From assembly GCA_029851415.1 (NCBI GenBank), contig CM056743.1, forward strand, positions 77,022,186 to 77,086,185: a stretch of 64,000 nucleotides of DNA. Reading direction: 5' to 3'. Shown one piece after another: positions 1-8,945 of the stretch. The first letter of the stretch is position 1; the number at the start of each line of letters is the position of its first letter. The position numbers and the translations under genes were made by a program. The notes beneath the pieces are model-generated. The model searched no databases and was not told the origin of the DNA. It worked only from the letters and a program-made list of their open reading frames with translations. This DNA is from Eretmocerus hayati (taxonomy: Eukaryota > Arthropoda > Insecta > Hymenoptera > Aphelinidae).

Positions 1-670
1 CGATGCGGCAAGTCACTACAGTGAATTGGTCCTTCTTCACTTCTTTCAACCTGCAGACGTTGATTGAGATATTCTTGTTCAGGTTCTTGAATTTCTTGAT
101 ATCCTTGGTTGCTACAGGGAAATTGATATCTTTGAAGTTCGATTTTCCAACAAAGCTTTGATAGTTTTTCACTCGGTCACTATGATCCTTGGCTGGGTGA
201 AGCGCTGAAAGAACCGCCCACTCAAAACATCTATTATCCTTGTCCTTCACATTCACACAAACTTGTTCCCTCTTGATAGATGCAGGCGAATCAATCCAAG
301 AACTTCCACGTATTGGTTCATATTTGTTAATGTTGATAAGCATGTGAGAGATGAACTTCATAGACCATCCAGACTCATGGACTTCGAAGTCTTCAACATC
401 TTTGCTGATGATGACGTGGGATTAATCCTCGAAGACCTCCTCGAGATTGGTGGTCCTGTCGATGATCTGGTCCCCGACATTGAAGCTTATCAGCTCGGTG
501 ACCTCTTTGTCATCCTTGATCTTGGAGAACTCGATGAACAGGACTCCACTGACCTCGAGTGTGGGGTGTTCCTGGAGATCCTCCGTCACTCGATCTCTGA
601 AGATGATCTTCGCCTCTGCCATGAAAGACTTCACATCAAGGTGGCACAGGTTGGTGATGACTCCGGTCAT
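1..670 (-). pseudogene. Virus-like large protein, N-terminal part (polymerase-associated family), broken
   Basis: Reading leftward from 670, one frame stays open to the window edge except for a single in-frame TAA at 422-424. Downstream of the stop lies a conserved block that I recognise from large arthropod selfish-element or virus-like proteins, often fused to or next to B-family DNA polymerase. Its visible hallmarks are a KYEPIRGSSWI-type segment (about 350-300), a CFEWAVLSALHP segment (about 220-190) and an NFKDINFPV segment (about 115-90). The polymerase itself would lie beyond position 1 and is not seen. The internal stop argues for a dead copy, although the flanking sequence is otherwise intact, so decay looks recent. 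The exact start is unclear: an upstream frame overlaps at 667-670, and the two may have been joined by splicing or a lost frame. Family recognition is from memory of the motif pattern; the polymerase link is inference. Confidence 0.6.
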
Positions 671-1020
671 GATACGGCCTTCAAACGCTGAGGTGACGGT
701 GCCCTACTTGACACCACTTCCATCTCCTTCCATGCCTGCACCTCGTTGAAGGTAGTGGCCGAAGACATCACGTAGACTGTGGATCTAGCCGATGACGGAT
801 TGGAAGCTTTCTTGCCGTCCATGAGACACTTCAGGATCAAGGATGATGTGTCTAGTGTCTCGAGAGCTACGTTCATCAACTCCACCCATCGTTGGATGTC
901 CTGGTCGTCAGCCACACCGGACTTGATACAGCGTAGACACTCACGCAGTAGCTTGTCAGTATTGTAATAGTAGATAGGAGTATCCATAACTGAAATTGAC
1001 AATATGTTGTTGGAATTCAA
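667..1020 (-). CDS. Small hypothetical ORF upstream of the polymerase-like frame
   Basis: An open frame of 117 codons with an ATG at 1020 ends in TGA overlapping the ATG of the next frame at 668-670 in a different phase. The product is hydrophilic, with acidic and alanine/serine-rich stretches, and has no signal peptide or membrane segment that I can see. I do not recognise it. Its position and strand suggest a leader exon or partner gene of the large virus-like protein that follows. The frame change at 667-670 could reflect an intron (an AAGTAGGG donor-like sequence lies just upstream) or a frameshift. The sequence upstream (1021-1230) holds two CAGGGT palindromes that could be control sites. 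Coding status is uncertain. Confidence 0.35.
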   Translation of the reverse strand: MNSNNILSISVMDTPIYYYNTDKLLRECLRCIKSGVADDQDIQRWVELMNVALETLDTSSLILKCLMDGKKASNPSSARSTVYVMSSATTFNEVQAWKEMEVVSSRAPSPQRLKAVS

Positions 1021-1085
1021 GCATAGCTTCCATGGTAAATCATCTTAGAGGCAGGTCGACTTTAGTGACGATCATCAGATACGTC

Positions 1086-1197
1086 AGGGTGACCCTGAAG
1101 CTTCTACGAAGAGAGAATCATATACCCGGTCGAACTTTGAAAAGAGCTACTACAGCATCGGAGAACATCGTCTTCAGGGTCAAGGTGGCCCTGAAGC
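1086..1197. promoter_or_regulatory. Two CAGGGT palindromes upstream of the minus-strand frames
   Basis: TCAGGGTGACCCTGA lies at 1087-1101 and a longer imperfect palindrome, TTCAGGGTC..GGCCCTGAA, at 1172-1195. They share the half-site TCAGGG and sit about 85 bp apart just upstream of the ATG at 1020, as paired protein-binding sites would. No known factor is assigned; the role is inferred from symmetry and position. Confidence 0.35.
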
Positions 1198-1398
1198 AAA
1201 AGTTTCACTCACCCTTGACGTAGAAGATCGTGGCCTGGTCTGGACCTCCTGGTAAAGACACTTGGTAGAGCACTAGCAATAGTAGAGATGAACTCTGGTT
1301 GGAGCAGTGGACTCGAATGATCCACCCAGGCTCGGTCCCCGTCCTCTATAGCCAGAAAGTCGAGCCGCCGACGCCGCAGCTGCGCGCTCATTGACTGT

Positions 1399-1628
1399 TG
1401 CAAGTTGAGACACATTGGTCCGATTCCCAGAACTCGGCGGCATGATGCTTCGATGCTCATGCTTCTTATCGCTCATCAAGTTTCAACCTGTTGATTCTTT
1501 ATTGTTTGACTGACCTTCCTCCGTTTTTCTGCAAGTTAAGACACGTTTGTCCGATTCCCAGCACTTGGCAGCGTGATACTTCGATGTTCATGCTTCTTAT
1601 CGCTCGACAGGTTTCAACCTGTTGATCT
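1399..1628. repeat. Direct repeat, two units of about 98 bp
   Basis: The segment 1399-1497 recurs at 1530-1628 with roughly 85-90 percent identity by eye. Shared blocks include GTCCGATTCCCAG, ATGCTTCTTATCGCTC and TTTCAACCTGTTGAT. It lies in the control region between the divergent virus-like genes. Confidence 0.85.
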
Positions 1629-1785
1629 GTTGTTGTTGTTCTACTTCCCTGCCCAGGTCTTGACATTTTATATGAAGCACATCAATAGCTCCATAAGGAC
1701 CATACATCACCCATATTATGTTGACTATGATAAAATGAGGTATATAACGAAGGGTATGGGTGGATCACCTTCACCCATGATAATC

Positions 1786-1920
1786 CGTAGGGGGTCGGTA
1801 AGGCAGGGTCCCGCGTTTTTAACCGTAGGTAAGTGCCATTCTAGGGTCGGTAAGGTAGAAAACTGTGTTACCATCTGATGGTGAAGTAGGAATTATTCAC
1901 GACATGTCGGTAAGTGGTGT
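1786..1920. repeat. GGTCGGTAAG box region
   Basis: GGTCGGTAAG occurs at about 1795 and 1853, with related forms at 1828 and 1911. The block GGTAGAAAACTGTGTTACC resembles GGTAAAGTAGAGAACTGTATTACC at about 5675. The segment is therefore homologous to 5618-5712, and may be a promoter or replication-control region shared by two genes of one element. Confidence 0.6.
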
Positions 1921-2067
1921 GCTCCACATCGCGAAGAGATGTAGAACATGAACAATTGTATTTCTCAGCCTGTAACACGCGCTGGTCATATATGCAAAAG
2001 CGTAGGAGTGGGGGTAACAACGCGCACTGATTAATTGAGCCATAGTATGGGAGTGGGGGCATTGGAG

Positions 2068-2103
2068 TATATAAGGTGACTTGAGCAGCTGCAGAGCTCA
2101 TTC
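2068..2103 (+). promoter_or_regulatory. Core promoter: TATA box plus initiator
   Basis: TATATAAGG at 2068-2076 is followed 30 bp later by TCATTC (2098-2103), a good match to the arthropod initiator TCAKTY. This predicts a transcription start near 2100, about 30 bp before the conserved start of the DVQGF-type frame. Spacing and both elements are seen directly; promoter activity is inferred. Confidence 0.6.
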
Positions 2104-2128
2104 TTCGGTCTCGGTTCATCGAGTCAAG

Positions 2129-2650
2129 ATAGATTATACCGTCGATGTCCAGGGGTTCCTCACCACGTCCAATTCCTTCGTGGTCAAGGAAGTCACTATC
2201 CTTCCAGTCTTCGAGGATGCTGTTCCAATGGTTTACCACTTCCAACCACCCCATGGATGGTCGTGTCTCCAGTAGAAGCGTAAGAGTAGGATCGACGGTT
2301 GAAGATGAATTTTCACGGTCTAAGAAGGAGCTCCGGAGAGATTCCATATGATCAAGTTCAGGATGTCCTCGAAGAGAATCTCTTGAACGCGAAGAAGGTG
2401 TCCGTCAAGGGTGTGCAGAAGTAGAGCTGGCTCGCTGAATTACTACCACACATGTGAGTGAATATTTCGCATATACAGTGACATATACATGTATTCATAA
2501 CTTGTCTTCTTTGCAGCTCAATGCATAACCTCGAAGACTTCGGATGCCCTGCTCTGAGGAAGCTCCCCCAGGTTGACTCAGTCAAATGCAGCCTACATAT
2601 TCAATATCCGAGGTACAACCGCACAGTTCAGAATGCGCATAAATTGTAGA
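2129..2650 (+). pseudogene. DVQGF-type selfish-element protein, two exons, inactivated
   Basis: The plus strand encodes a domain I recognise as common in arthropod virus-like elements, though without a settled function. It has DVQGF and VVKE motifs near the start, an FQPPHGW motif, an NFHGL..SSGEIPY block, a KKVSVKG block and, in exon 2, a HNLEDFGCPAL block with Cys and His after it. An RNase H-like exonuclease fold is conceivable but unproven. Exon 1 runs to 2453. The intron 2454-2516 (63 nt, GTGAGT to TTTGCAG, phase 2) keeps the frame, and exon 2 ends at TAG 2648-2650. Defects are: ATA instead of ATG where the product should start (2129-2131), TAG at 2273-2275, a frame change between about 2275 and 2300, and TAG at 2422-2424. 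It lies divergently from the minus-strand virus-like frame, so the pair looks like one decayed element. Confidence 0.6.
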
Positions 2651-2835
2651 GATGGATGTCGGAGAATGACTACACGGCACCGCCCAACTAAGAGTCCGAT
2701 GAAGGAGATGTCACAGATTCTAGTGACTATGACCGTATGGGAATGTCACGGGAGAAATTCCATTCAATGTATTCTTGAATCATGTATACATATTCCCAAT
2801 GAAGATGAAGGAAAGAAGGGGGGAAACGGAGAAGT

Positions 2836-3238
2836 TTAATCGAAGAGGTTGAACTTCACAGACATGGAGTGGAGGATGGGGCTCCTGTCCCCCTCTTCTC
2901 TTCTCTTTATCCTCGGAATACTACGAATATCTGAAATGAGGAAAAAACGAGGTTGAATGATGAGTTATACATGCTACGGATCAAGGAAACTCACCCAATG
3001 AAGATTCACCATCATAGTTGGAATCTGAAATGAAAGAGAAACCAATTTAAAGAACATTATAGGAAGAAATGATGATTGGTAACTTACCTCCCACCTTTTG
3101 TTGCCGATGTCCATCCTGCTAATCTGCTGTTGAAGTCCTGCTGTTGAAAGCTGAAACAGAAAAATCAATTAGTCATCACTATCCAATAATATGAAGAAGG
3201 AAGATACTCACCTATGATTAAACTCGTGAATAAAGTAC
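2836..3238 (-). CDS. Micro-exon cluster A (four short exons)
   Basis: Four minus-strand segments are bounded by strong splice signals: 3212-3238 (27 nt, TTTCAG before, GTGAGT after), 3088-3150 (63 nt, TTTCAG and GTAAGT), 2995-3024 (30 nt, TTTCAG and GTGAGT) and a terminal segment 2836-2930 (TTTCAG before, TAA at 2836-2838). Introns are 61-64 nt. Individual frames are open, but no single frame runs through all four with the obvious donors. An alternative donor, GTGGGA, inside the 63-nt exon would restore phase into the last two exons, whose product would be basic and end in KFNLFD. I do not recognise the product. The regular splice signals are seen; that this is one gene is inference. It could be a decayed multi-exon gene or several isoforms. 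Confidence 0.4.
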
Positions 3239-3623
3239 CTGAAATCAAAGGGGGAATCTCATATTGAGTGAATATCTGGAGATAAAAGAACCTGAAAATG
3301 AAGGAGGGGGGGGGGTAATAGTTGAAATGAGTAGTGGGGCCTCGACCTCGCCCACACCTGTGATGGACAGCCTGTCTCAACATGCTCCAATCTCCATCCG
3401 AGTACGAACAGTCTAATCAGTGGGATCTCTGATCAATACTGAGAAATACTGTTTATACTCAGAACTCATTTTAACCATTTTTCATCCATTCATTCTCAAA
3501 ATTGTACATTGAGATATATAAGACAATTCCAATACGAAACATGCTATGAGTAGAATTCGAGGAATGAAGTGTGAAAAGGTGTAAAGTTCCAAAAAGTAGA
3601 TCATTTATAATGAAAATACCATC
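3239..3623. other. No gene seen; poly-G tract
   Basis: It holds a further acceptor-like TTTTCAG on the minus strand (3292-3298) and a run of ten or more G at about 3306-3316. I see no convincing reading frame. Confidence 0.5.
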
Positions 3624-4388
3624 TCAGAGTTCAACCTCTATATTTTGAATCTCATTGATGCGTCTCGTGTTTTTCCGTATCTCTGAATAATAATCCATAA
3701 TCCTACTTTGAAAGTCTCGCACTTTGTGACTTAAGGCTAGAATTATACCACGATGCATCACGGGTTCAGAATTGGTATTCTCTATTTTATTACTCATCTT
3801 TTCTATCGCTCCATCCATTTCCTCATTCATCTCTCCAAGCGCCCCATCTATTCTTTCATTCACCTCGTTAATCCCCCTATCTATCCTTCCATCTATCTGC
3901 TAAACATGCCCAGTCATCCTAGCCTCTAGCCCAGCCAATCTCAGCTCCACACCAAAAACCCTATCCTCAATCGAATTCATTCTTGGTGCCATCTCTGCAA
4001 TATCCACTTCCATCCGATCAATCCTCATATTTACTCCAGCATAGTCTACATCCACGCGCGATCCTATCCCGTTCATCCTCACATCTTGCTCGGAGATGGA
4101 ATTCACTAACTCATTCATCTTCGGGATGATGACACCATCCATGACCCTGGTGATCTCATTCATTCAACCATCCGGTCCCAACAGAGCTCCATCTACTCGC
4201 TCGAAACGTTGGGTAGTTGCAAATGACACCCTTTCAAAATCGCGCCTGAGCAGTTCCATATCATCATCAACTTCAATGGGTCTCTGTTCTCCTCCCCAGG
4301 AATATCCATATTGCTCATTCGCCATTATGAATCCAAGGAGTGGAACGAGAGAGATAATCCAATCAAAGAGGGTGGTTGTATGTATCAT
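3624..4388 (-). pseudogene. Coiled-coil protein frame with two internal stops
   Basis: A single minus-strand frame extends from ATG 4388 (or an internal ATG at about 4325 starting MANEQ) to the stop at 3624-3626. It is interrupted only by TGA at 4164-4166 and TAG at 3900-3902. Both stops are followed within a few codons by Met-rich heptad-like sequence, and the periodic M/I/V spacing with many D, E, R and N residues predicts a long parallel coiled coil. Full length would be about 255 codons. I see no signal peptide, although the segment before MANEQ is hydrophobic (LFDWIISLVPLLGFI). It lies between the two micro-exon clusters on the same strand and may be an exon of the same gene. It could be a structural or fibre-like protein of a selfish element. 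The two stops make it a likely pseudogene; readthrough is possible but unsupported. Confidence 0.45.
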
Positions 4389-4473
4389 TCAAAATGATTT
4401 GAAAAGAGGGGGAGGGGCAAGTACCTGTGAAAAGCTGTGGTGATGAGAATCAACTTCAGAGGTCTGAACTGCT

Positions 4474-4780
4474 TCAAAATGAGTGGAGGCTATGGAAAAG
4501 AAATCTGAGGTAAAATTCTTCGACCTGAGAGTGAAGACTGAATTGCATAAGCGAAGATGACGACTTACAGAGACGAAGAAATCACTAAGAGCTTTTTCTT
4601 CTTCTGAATTCCTGAAACTAAAAAATTATTCAAATGGGATTTGAATTAGGGGGGGGGGGAGATGAGATACTTACCAAGCCCAGATTCGAATCCAAGGAGC
4701 GTCTGCAAATGTGATAAGGTGAGATGCAATTGGAATGTCATATACTTACGAAATGGAATTGATGTCCCGTGGAAGCAGGC
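4474..4780 (-). CDS. Micro-exon cluster B (four exons, frame preserved)
   Basis: Exons 4750-4780 (31 nt), 4675-4702 (28 nt), 4569-4611 (43 nt) and 4474-4524 (51 nt to TGA) are each flanked by CAG acceptors, the first three with GTAAGT donors. Introns are only 47, 63 and 44 nt. The first three exons total 102 nt and join in one continuous open frame through split codons. That frame continues into the fourth exon for 16 codons before TGA. Preservation of phase across two split codons is good evidence of coding. The product is rich in aromatic residues (FHGTSIPFHAPWIRIWAW) followed by an acidic segment, and I do not recognise it. The first exon of the gene, upstream of 4790, was not identified. 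The cluster architecture matches cluster A. Confidence 0.45.
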
Positions 4781-4884
4781 CTGATTTTGAAGAAAGTTGA
4801 GCAAATCCACCAGAACAATGAAGTATTCATGAATAAGTCACTATTTTAATTGAAATCAATCGGCAACATCAAACCTTACTATCA

Positions 4885-5195
4885 AAGACTTGCAGGTTAC
4901 TCTTTGATCCTAACATCGAAATTCAGAACCGATACATGTTCAAACCTGCGGGAAGTTTTGGAAGGTGACACCATCGCGAACTTGTGGGTTATCCTTTGTT
5001 TACATTTGATCCTAACATTCTGGTATCGGACCTGTGCTTGTTCAAACCTGTAGAAATACTTAGAAGGCGGCATCATCAAAAGCTATGTCGCATGCTTTGT
5101 TTACATTCAATCGACACACTCGAGTGCGCCACTATACATGTTTAGACCTGCAGGTGAATTCTTGAAAGGCGGCATCATCAAGAGGGCTAAGATCT
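4885..5195. repeat. Degenerate tandem repeat, about 105-120 bp unit, three copies
   Basis: Units begin near 4896, 5000 and 5097. Shared blocks are TTGATCCTAACAT, TGTTCAAACCTG(C/T)(A/G)G and GAAGG(C/T)GGCATCATCAA. Open frames here are repeat artefacts. Confidence 0.75.
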
Positions 5196-5234
5196 GTAGT
5201 GGAAGGAGGTAACATCTAACCTACCATATTGCAG

Positions 5235-5533
5235 CAAATAGTGGCTGCGGTGGCTCGGCTCTCTGTAAGAAGGCGCTCCCGATGCTGGAGAGGTCATTCT
5301 CCTCAATGGACATCTACAAGATGGCTGGTTTGGATGCGCTTTACACCGAGCTTCTGAGGAACGATGAGGCTCCTACAGCCCCATTACCCTCGATGCCGAT
5401 CGTGGAACTCACTCCGGACCCTATTCGACCTAGCGTCCGTCCGAAGCTTGCTCTAAGATATCGCAAGGAGCGGGTGGAGATGCATCCTTGGATAAGGATA
5501 CCCACGAGGCCTCGAGGTGTGATAGCATCGTGA
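5235..5533 (+). CDS. Terminal exon of an unrecognised gene, proline-rich
   Basis: An acceptor-like CATATTGCAG ends at 5234 and an open frame of about 99 codons follows to the TGA at 5531-5533. The frame begins with a small cysteine- and glycine-rich stretch (NSGCGGSALCKKALP), then an MDIYKMAGLDALY-like helix, and ends in a proline- and arginine-rich tail. An internal ATG at 5282 could also be a start. The downstream GGTCGGTAAG-type box (5618-5712) matches the one upstream of the DVQGF-type gene, which suggests this exon belongs to the same decayed virus-like element. GC content and codon use differ from the AT-rich surroundings. Function unknown. The splice acceptor and frame are seen; the rest is inference. 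Confidence 0.4.
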
Positions 5534-5617
5534 GGTGCTGAGAGTCTTATGACTCTACAGATGGTGGAGGCAGGGTGGGTGGGTGGGCTCCACTACTGAA
5601 TAATCAAATGATGAAAG

Positions 5618-5712
5618 GAGGGTCGGCAAGTCAGAGCCCTATCTTGCCAACTGAGAGTAAGGGTCACATTCGGATGGGTAAAGTAGAGAACTGTATTACC
5701 ACCAGTCGGTAA
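5618..5712. repeat. Second GGTCGGTAAG box region
   Basis: GGGTCGGCAAGTCAGAGCCC and GTAGAGAACTGTATTACC match the 1786-1880 region in the same order and spacing, a homologous but diverged control region. Confidence 0.6.
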
Positions 5713-5881
5713 CCAAGAATGCCCACCTTACCATCGATCTATATGTTCCGCATGAGGAAGAATTGCATATTGAAAAGAAGCACCGCAAATGAGGCGAGAT
5801 AGTATTGGAGGAGGTTGGTTGTACTCCACAGGTGCGGGCGTGGCTGGGGCCCCTCACCAATTCACACTGTGTGTTGAAAAA

Positions 5882-5954
5882 AAACCGGAACTCGGATTCG
5901 AAGCAAGGACCACATGATTTTCAGTCATGTGCTCTTCCACTGAGCTATTCGGGC
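5882..5954 (-). other. tRNA-like sequence (tRNA-Phe-related head), probably a SINE or pseudogene
   Basis: On the minus strand the order is A box TAGCTCAGTGG, an anticodon arm CATGACTGAAAATCATG with anticodon GAA as in tRNA-Phe, and B box CTTCGAATCC. A T run then follows, which would terminate RNA polymerase III. Acceptor and T stems have mismatches, so a working tRNA is unlikely. Confidence 0.6.
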
Positions 5955-5956
5955 TG

Positions 5957-5986
5957 ACACATACACACACACACACACACACACAT
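5957..5986. repeat. (CA)n microsatellite
   Basis: About 14 CA units adjoin the tRNA-like sequence, as is common at the tails of SINEs. Confidence 0.9.
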
Positions 5987-6077
5987 ACACAAACATTCAC
6001 ACACAAAAAGGAAAAGTTGCATGAGTAGGGGGGGTTGCCCCGTACCGCTAGGTGGTCCCGTACCGCTATAGCTCCAC

Positions 6078-6285
6078 TACTGACACTCGAATCCGAGTGC
6101 GATTCGGAATGGAATATTCCATTGTGATTCTGATCGTAGAGAGGTTCTTCATGGGAATGGATGTTGTTACTCGAGAGAAAATGATTTAGGATTAATATCG
6201 AGAGAAAGACCCGCCTGGACCCAGGATCGAGCTGGGAACCCTTTTCTTGACGGGGAGCTGCCATTGAGCTATTCAGGGCTTGGCA
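6078..6285 (-). mobile_element. tRNA-derived SINE, copy 1
   Basis: The minus strand shows a tRNA-like head (TAGCTCAATGGCAG, then AGCTCGATCCTGGGTCC). It is followed by a body with CTCTCGATATTAATCCTA and a tail palindrome near ACTCGGATTCGAGTGT. The same head, body and tail order recurs at 6434-6630 and, inverted, at 6730-6945. Confidence 0.75.
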
Positions 6286-6433
6286 AGTCCTTGTCTCGAT
6301 ATCAATCTAATCGTAGCGCCCTCGTAGAACCGAGGCGCTCAATTTGGATGGATCAGATTTTATCGCTCCGTTGATTTGATAATGACAAGTTTCATCAGAC
6401 GGCCAATTCCGAACCAATGTTATCCCACGAGAT

Positions 6434-6630
6434 ACTCAAATTCGAGTGCAACTTGAATTCGAATATTTCGATCGTGAAAATATTTTAGATGGAGATGAAT
6501 GTTGCCACTCAAGGGAGCATGGTATGGGATTAGTATCGAGGGAAAAATATGCCTGGACTCAGGATCGAACTGGAAACCCTCTCCTTCACTGGAAGATACT
6601 CTGCCATTGAGCTATCCAGGGCTCGGCAGG
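6434..6630 (-). mobile_element. tRNA-derived SINE, copy 2
   Basis: The head reads CCTGGATAGCTCAATGGCAG with B box CAGTTCGATCC. The seven-base acceptor stem pairs well (CCTGGAT with GTCCAGG, one G-T pair). Body and tail match copy 1. Confidence 0.75.
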
Positions 6631-6729
6631 TCCTCGATCAACCGGAAGACAAAATCTGAATCAATCCACATCGAGTGCCTTGGGCCTAAAATGGCGCTAA
6701 CATAGGATCGATATTGACACAAGGACACG

Positions 6730-6945
6730 TCGAGCTCTTGATAGTTGAACGGTAGAGCATCCTTCCGGCATGGAGAAGGTCTCCAGTTCGATCCTGGGTC
6801 CAGGCGCATTTTTCCCTCGATATCAATCCTATATCATTCTCTCTCGAATTAGAACATCCATCTTTATCAGAAACATTTCTACGATTGAAATTACGATCGA
6901 ATATTTCATTAAGAGTTGCACTCAAATTCGAGTGTTTCGTGGAAT
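6730..6945 (+). mobile_element. tRNA-derived SINE, copy 3 (opposite orientation)
   Basis: The head lies at about 6736-6808 with GTTCGATCCTGGGTCC. The body CTCGATATCAATCCTA follows and the tail ends at ACTCAAATTCGAGTGT. It is inverted relative to copies 1 and 2. Confidence 0.75.
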
Positions 6946-7096
6946 ATCAATGGTTCGAAACTAGCCGTATGATGGAACTCGTATTCAATCCAGGTCGAGC
7001 CAATTTGTTGAATTCTGTTGTGAAATAAGACTTCTTGAGTCATCGGTTTTTGGAGTGTGACAAATCGAGGTAATTGATCACTTTAGTTATGAAACT

Positions 7097-7156
7097 AAAT
7101 TCAAATGATATGAAATAGATATATATGAATATATCTATTTCATATCATTTGAATTT
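7097..7156. repeat. Perfect 28-bp hairpin with 4-nt loop
   Basis: Positions 7097-7124 are the exact reverse complement of 7129-7156; the loop is ATGA. It is AT-rich (AAATTCAAATGATATGAAAT and onward). It could be the relic of a small foldback insertion. Confidence 0.9.
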
Positions 7157-7229
7157 TGGTGCGTTGCAGCCAGTTCGCGTTAGCCCTCAAGTCTTTCACC
7201 GTCGCGTTTGTCGCCTCCCGTGACCCTTG

Positions 7230-8605
7230 CCAGTTCACGGAGATATAGTTCTGCTATGCAACATAGCGGCTGATCCTAGATGCCGTGGCCGCACCACGTT
7301 TTCTGGTTCTTGCGCACAATCGACGCCAGATCCCGACATTCGTGACGTGCAAACATGATCTGTGTTCCGACTCCATTTTTGCGGCGGCTGACCGCCTCGT
7401 TTGCGCCGCGACGCTAATACGTAATTTGTGGGAGCTAAGATCCAGCCAGCGTATGTATCGACGATCTGTTCGCGTACTGCGGGTGGACGTGAACAAATCG
7501 CTCTTATCATGATGATGTGGGTGATGCATGCATGTCACAGTCTAATAGTCAGAATTCATCCCGAGAATCGACTCTTCTCGAGATCTTAAGCTCTCACATC
7601 TTTTGTTCCACACATAGCAGATCTGTGAGTAGCTCAGTGATTGTCAACCGGAAAGGCATCCAGAAAGCTGCGGGTCGAATCCCGGTCGGATGATTCTTTC
7701 CCCCTAATCATACATCTCTTCTTCTTTCGAACATTGTGCAATGAAACAACTAGTTAGAATCCGAGTTCATTTCATGAGATTATTTTATCCCCTTCAGTGT
7801 TGCGCCAGCTCACAAATAGGCACATATTCGGGATACATTTCAGTGTTCGATGTCAAAGAAGACAAAAGGCGAGGAGATCCACTCCCAGAGAATCATTGCA
7901 TTCTCTCTTGTCAGTTGCAATATTCAGCTCTCGAACATTTTTGTGATTCGTTGTAAACAACAACTCAGTAGAATATAGAAGAGATATGTGACTATTCATG
8001 AGCTCGCGCATCGCTGATAGGGATAAAATAATCTCATGACGTAAATACGGATTCCATCTCGTTTCTTCATTACACATCTTTGAGGAGAAGAACGTATCGT
8101 TATAAAGGAGAATATAATCCGACTGAGATTCGACCCGCAGCCTCTTGGGTGCCGTTTCGTTGTGAGAACCACTGGGCCACTAGTACATCTGCTATATCTG
8201 AAACGAAGAATTCACAAAAGCCACGTGCCCATGGGAGATTGGGATTTGGAGAAGAGTCGATTCTCGGGATAAATTCTGACTATGGGACTGTAACATGCAT
8301 GCATCCTCTGAATCATCATAATGATGGAACGATTCATTTCAGTCCACCCGTGACACGTGAACAAATCGTCTATACATGCGCTGACTCGATCCTTGCTCCC
8401 GCTAATCACGTATGAGCGTCGCAGCACAAACGAGGCGGTCATCCGCAGTAAAGACGGAGTCGGAACACAAATCATGTTCTCACCCACGAATGTCGGAAAG
8501 GCCGGCGTCGATTGTGCGCAGAGATCATGGCGCGGAAACGTGGCGCGGCCGTGCCATCTGTGATCTGCCGGCCTGTTCTATAGCAGAACGATTTCTCCAT
8601 GTTCT
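7230..8605. mobile_element. Foldback element FB1, about 600-bp arms, tRNA-like sequence in each arm
   Basis: The outer arm 7230-7640 is the diverged reverse complement of 8200-8605, and inner blocks also pair (7741-7815 with 8005-8075). The arms carry CpG-rich sequence with homologous GTGCGCANANTCGACGCC-type blocks. Each arm contains a tRNA-like segment with TAGCTCAGTG and GGGTCGAATCCCGG: 7626-7690 on plus and about 8115-8178 on minus. No long reading frame is convincing. A target duplication was not resolved. Confidence 0.75.
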
Positions 8606-8945
8606 CGTCCATCGTTCATTCTCACTATCTTGGCTTTCAGCAAGTAGCTATGGCCAATTAATCCAACTTGCTATTCCTATTGAAGATTGGGTGTCAGTGA
8701 AAATTATTCACACCATCTCTATCCGCGATAAACACAGGTGAACATAGTGGCTTATCGGTCTCATTCTTGACTCGTATTCATATCATTACGCGATCGTCGA
8801 GCACAGTGGGTGAATTATATATCCAAAATGATGCCAGGACGAGAGCGAAAGAGAGCGGGGGGAGGAGTATCAACTGGCCCCCGTCAGCAGTTGTCCACAA
8901 TCGAATATCTCTCTATATTATATAGTTGAAATGAAAACTTTTGAG
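8606..8945. other. No feature seen
   Basis: Anonymous sequence between FB1 and the minisatellite; no supported frame, RNA or repeat. Confidence 0.5.

Noticed and set aside
263..749. Plus-strand frames of 142 and 100 codons
   Set aside because: Antisense of the virus-like minus-strand frame, which carries recognisable motifs.
1..5712. Polydnavirus segment
   Set aside because: No bracovirus or ichnovirus gene family or circularisation motif was recognised; the evidence only supports a generic virus-like element.
5882..6808. Functional tRNA genes
   Set aside because: A and B boxes are present but T and acceptor stems are mismatched and the units continue into SINE bodies.
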